Position numbers and translations under genes: made by a program. This document shows, one piece after another, positions 26,826-27,918 of a stretch of DNA of 27,918 nucleotides. The DNA is from Welwitschia mirabilis (taxonomy: Eukaryota > Gnetophyta > Gnetopsida > Welwitschiales), in the NCBI GenBank assembly GCA_051453625.1, contig JBOZIK010000001.1, forward strand, positions 214,952,431 to 214,980,348, given 5' to 3'. Under the pieces are notes generated by a model. It worked only from the letters and a program-made list of their open reading frames with translations. It made no database searches and was not told the origin of the DNA. Position 1 is the first letter of the stretch; every line of letters starts with the position of its first letter.

Positions 26826-27918
26826 ATGATAAAAAGAAAGGCAGTAGGAACTTCCAAAGGTAAAGAACAAGCTTCAGAATGATCTAGGGCATAGTATGAA
26901 CCTCATTTTTATCATGAGGTAGCTAAAAGGAGATTTAAGGCATGATCAAGAAACTTCATTATTATTGCAGAAATAACACTTATTTTTTAGAAGAGATGCA
27001 GAGATCAAATCATTAGCTACTTTATTCAGCTTGGTTGGAAGATGATTGTCCAACTAGTTTCACTTATTCCTAACCCAGTGATAAGAGAATTCTACACAAA
27101 CATTCATGGAATTGATGACAACACTGGTGCATTTCAGACATAGGTTAGAGGTACTAATTTTCATATTGTTCCAACTTTTATTAATTCTTTTCTTGATATA
27201 GATGATACTAATGTTCCTCAATTTTATAGTAATTCATTTAGAGATATTTTTGATTCTAGAATTATTAATGTGTCCTGATATCAAATGACTAATGTTTTCT
27301 TTGAGCATAATAGAATGAATTTTGTTAAGGAACTGAGAGAAAGGATATGATGCCTAACACCTCTTTTCTTGGTTTAGTAACTTTTTACAACATTTTGGTT
27401 AGAAGAGGTAGTTATAGCTATGGCAAACTTATGCAGACCTTCATTGTATATTGCTTACTCATAGGTATTATGTTATTTCATAAAGCGCGGACTTTAGTAC
27501 ATCCATGTTTTATTAGCTTAATCATTAGCAGTGTAGACATTTCAATGTCACAAGTTAACCTTGTCTAATAGAAGAAATCATTGGTAGAATTTAGTGAGAA
27601 ACAGAGAGCACCTATGACACAGGTGAAGGTATGAGAAAAAGGACATCATAGATGTAGAGATCATTTTCCACTGCTACACACAGCTCTTCCTCAGTGAAAA
27701 AGGAACTGAAGGCTATTACTAAGATGGTTGGAAAAATTGGAAGAAATATTCTAAGATTGAAAAAATATAGATAGATAATAAGTGAAGAAGACATACCAGT
27801 AGAGAGTTTGAAATCCATAAGGACTTCCATATGGTTAAATTTAGAGGAGGAATTAGAAGGAGAGGAAGTAGAACCATTAGCTCCATTTGGCATAAGATAT
27901 AACTCAAGTCGAGTAGCA
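26826..27918 (+). pseudogene. Putative plant transposon protein (PF20167-like), broken, runs off window
   Basis: From ATG at 26826 the frame begins MIKRKAVGTSKGKEQASE, a Lys-rich start common in this family. After several stops it gives LGWKMIVQLVSLIPNPVIRE, FYTNIHGIDDNTGAFQT, then VRGTNFHIVPTFINSFL (to ~27195). This order (W...LV, IREFYxN, VRGxxxxxxxxxINxFL) is the core of the domain found in ORFs of many plant LTR elements. Its biochemical role is unknown to me. A frame change near 27340 leads to the second open stretch 27347-27568, with SYSYGKLMQTFIV for the family's xxGKIIxxxI part. From about 27690 a third frame carries an acidic tail. Stops mostly look like decayed Gln, Arg and Trp codons. 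The minus ORFs at 27612-27907 are antisense shadows. Confidence 0.82.

Noticed and set aside
27612-27907. Two minus-strand ORFs at the right edge
   Set aside because: They are antisense to the third frame of the PF20167-like pseudogene, which reads as acidic protein on the plus strand.
26061-27918. 3' LTR of the plus-strand copia element
   Set aside because: No TGTTG...AGTTTTGATGATT start and no GAACTCATTCACC end are found after gag. Only the short dispersed motif is shared.
1-27918. CRISPR array, bacterial operon or phage-like system
   Set aside because: There are no regularly spaced direct repeats with unique spacers, no ribosome-binding patterns and no intact ORFs. All recognisable content is plant retroelement or plastid-derived.

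Overview
This is AT-rich nuclear DNA from a flowering plant. It holds no intact protein-coding gene that I can support. Almost everything recognisable is decayed: LTR retrotransposons of two superfamilies, a tRNA-derived SINE, and a roughly 7 kb mosaic of plastid-derived DNA (NUPTs). The plant assignment rests on the plastid fragments, on a Ty1/copia gag with an initiator-Met primer site, and on an Athila-type Ty3/gypsy polyprotein. All calls come from reading translations and recalled family motifs; no search was run.

Layout. (1) 1-3519, minus strand: a Ty1/copia element entering from the left edge, in transcription order LTR (3519 to ~2131), primer-binding site, gag, protease, pre-integrase domain. 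(2) ~3600-8300, minus strand: an Athila-like Ty3/gypsy element with gag, protease, reverse transcriptase, RNase H and integrase in canonical order. The copia LTR abuts its 3' side. (3) ~8300-13790: mostly unrecognised AT-rich DNA with one SINE that keeps its target-site duplication. (4) 13800-21120: plastid mosaic with trnA intron, trnQ, rrn5-trnR, trnT, trnA 5' exon, rrn16, trnN, a second trnQ, trnE and trnL-UAG-ccsA, in rearranged order and on both strands. (5) 22500-27918, plus strand: a second copy of the same copia family (LTR, primer site, gag) in which pol is absent after gag. Its place is taken by a motif-rich spacer and a broken ORF of the putative plant transposon protein family (PF20167-like) that runs off the right edge.

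Two themes run through the window. First, decay is dominated by C-to-T and G-to-A transitions: the plus-strand gag keeps one reading frame for about 1.5 kb with no frameshift but with many in-frame stops, mostly at former Gln or Trp codons. This fits deamination of methylated cytosine in silenced DNA. Second, four of the six N runs are exactly 100 N, and the sequence ending at the left of each is repeated as the sequence starting at its right (305, 245, 33 and 70 bp). These look like contig ends that were never merged. Merging the two that lie in gag restores one frame, so the window probably contains about 650 bp of false duplication plus 400 N of false gap.
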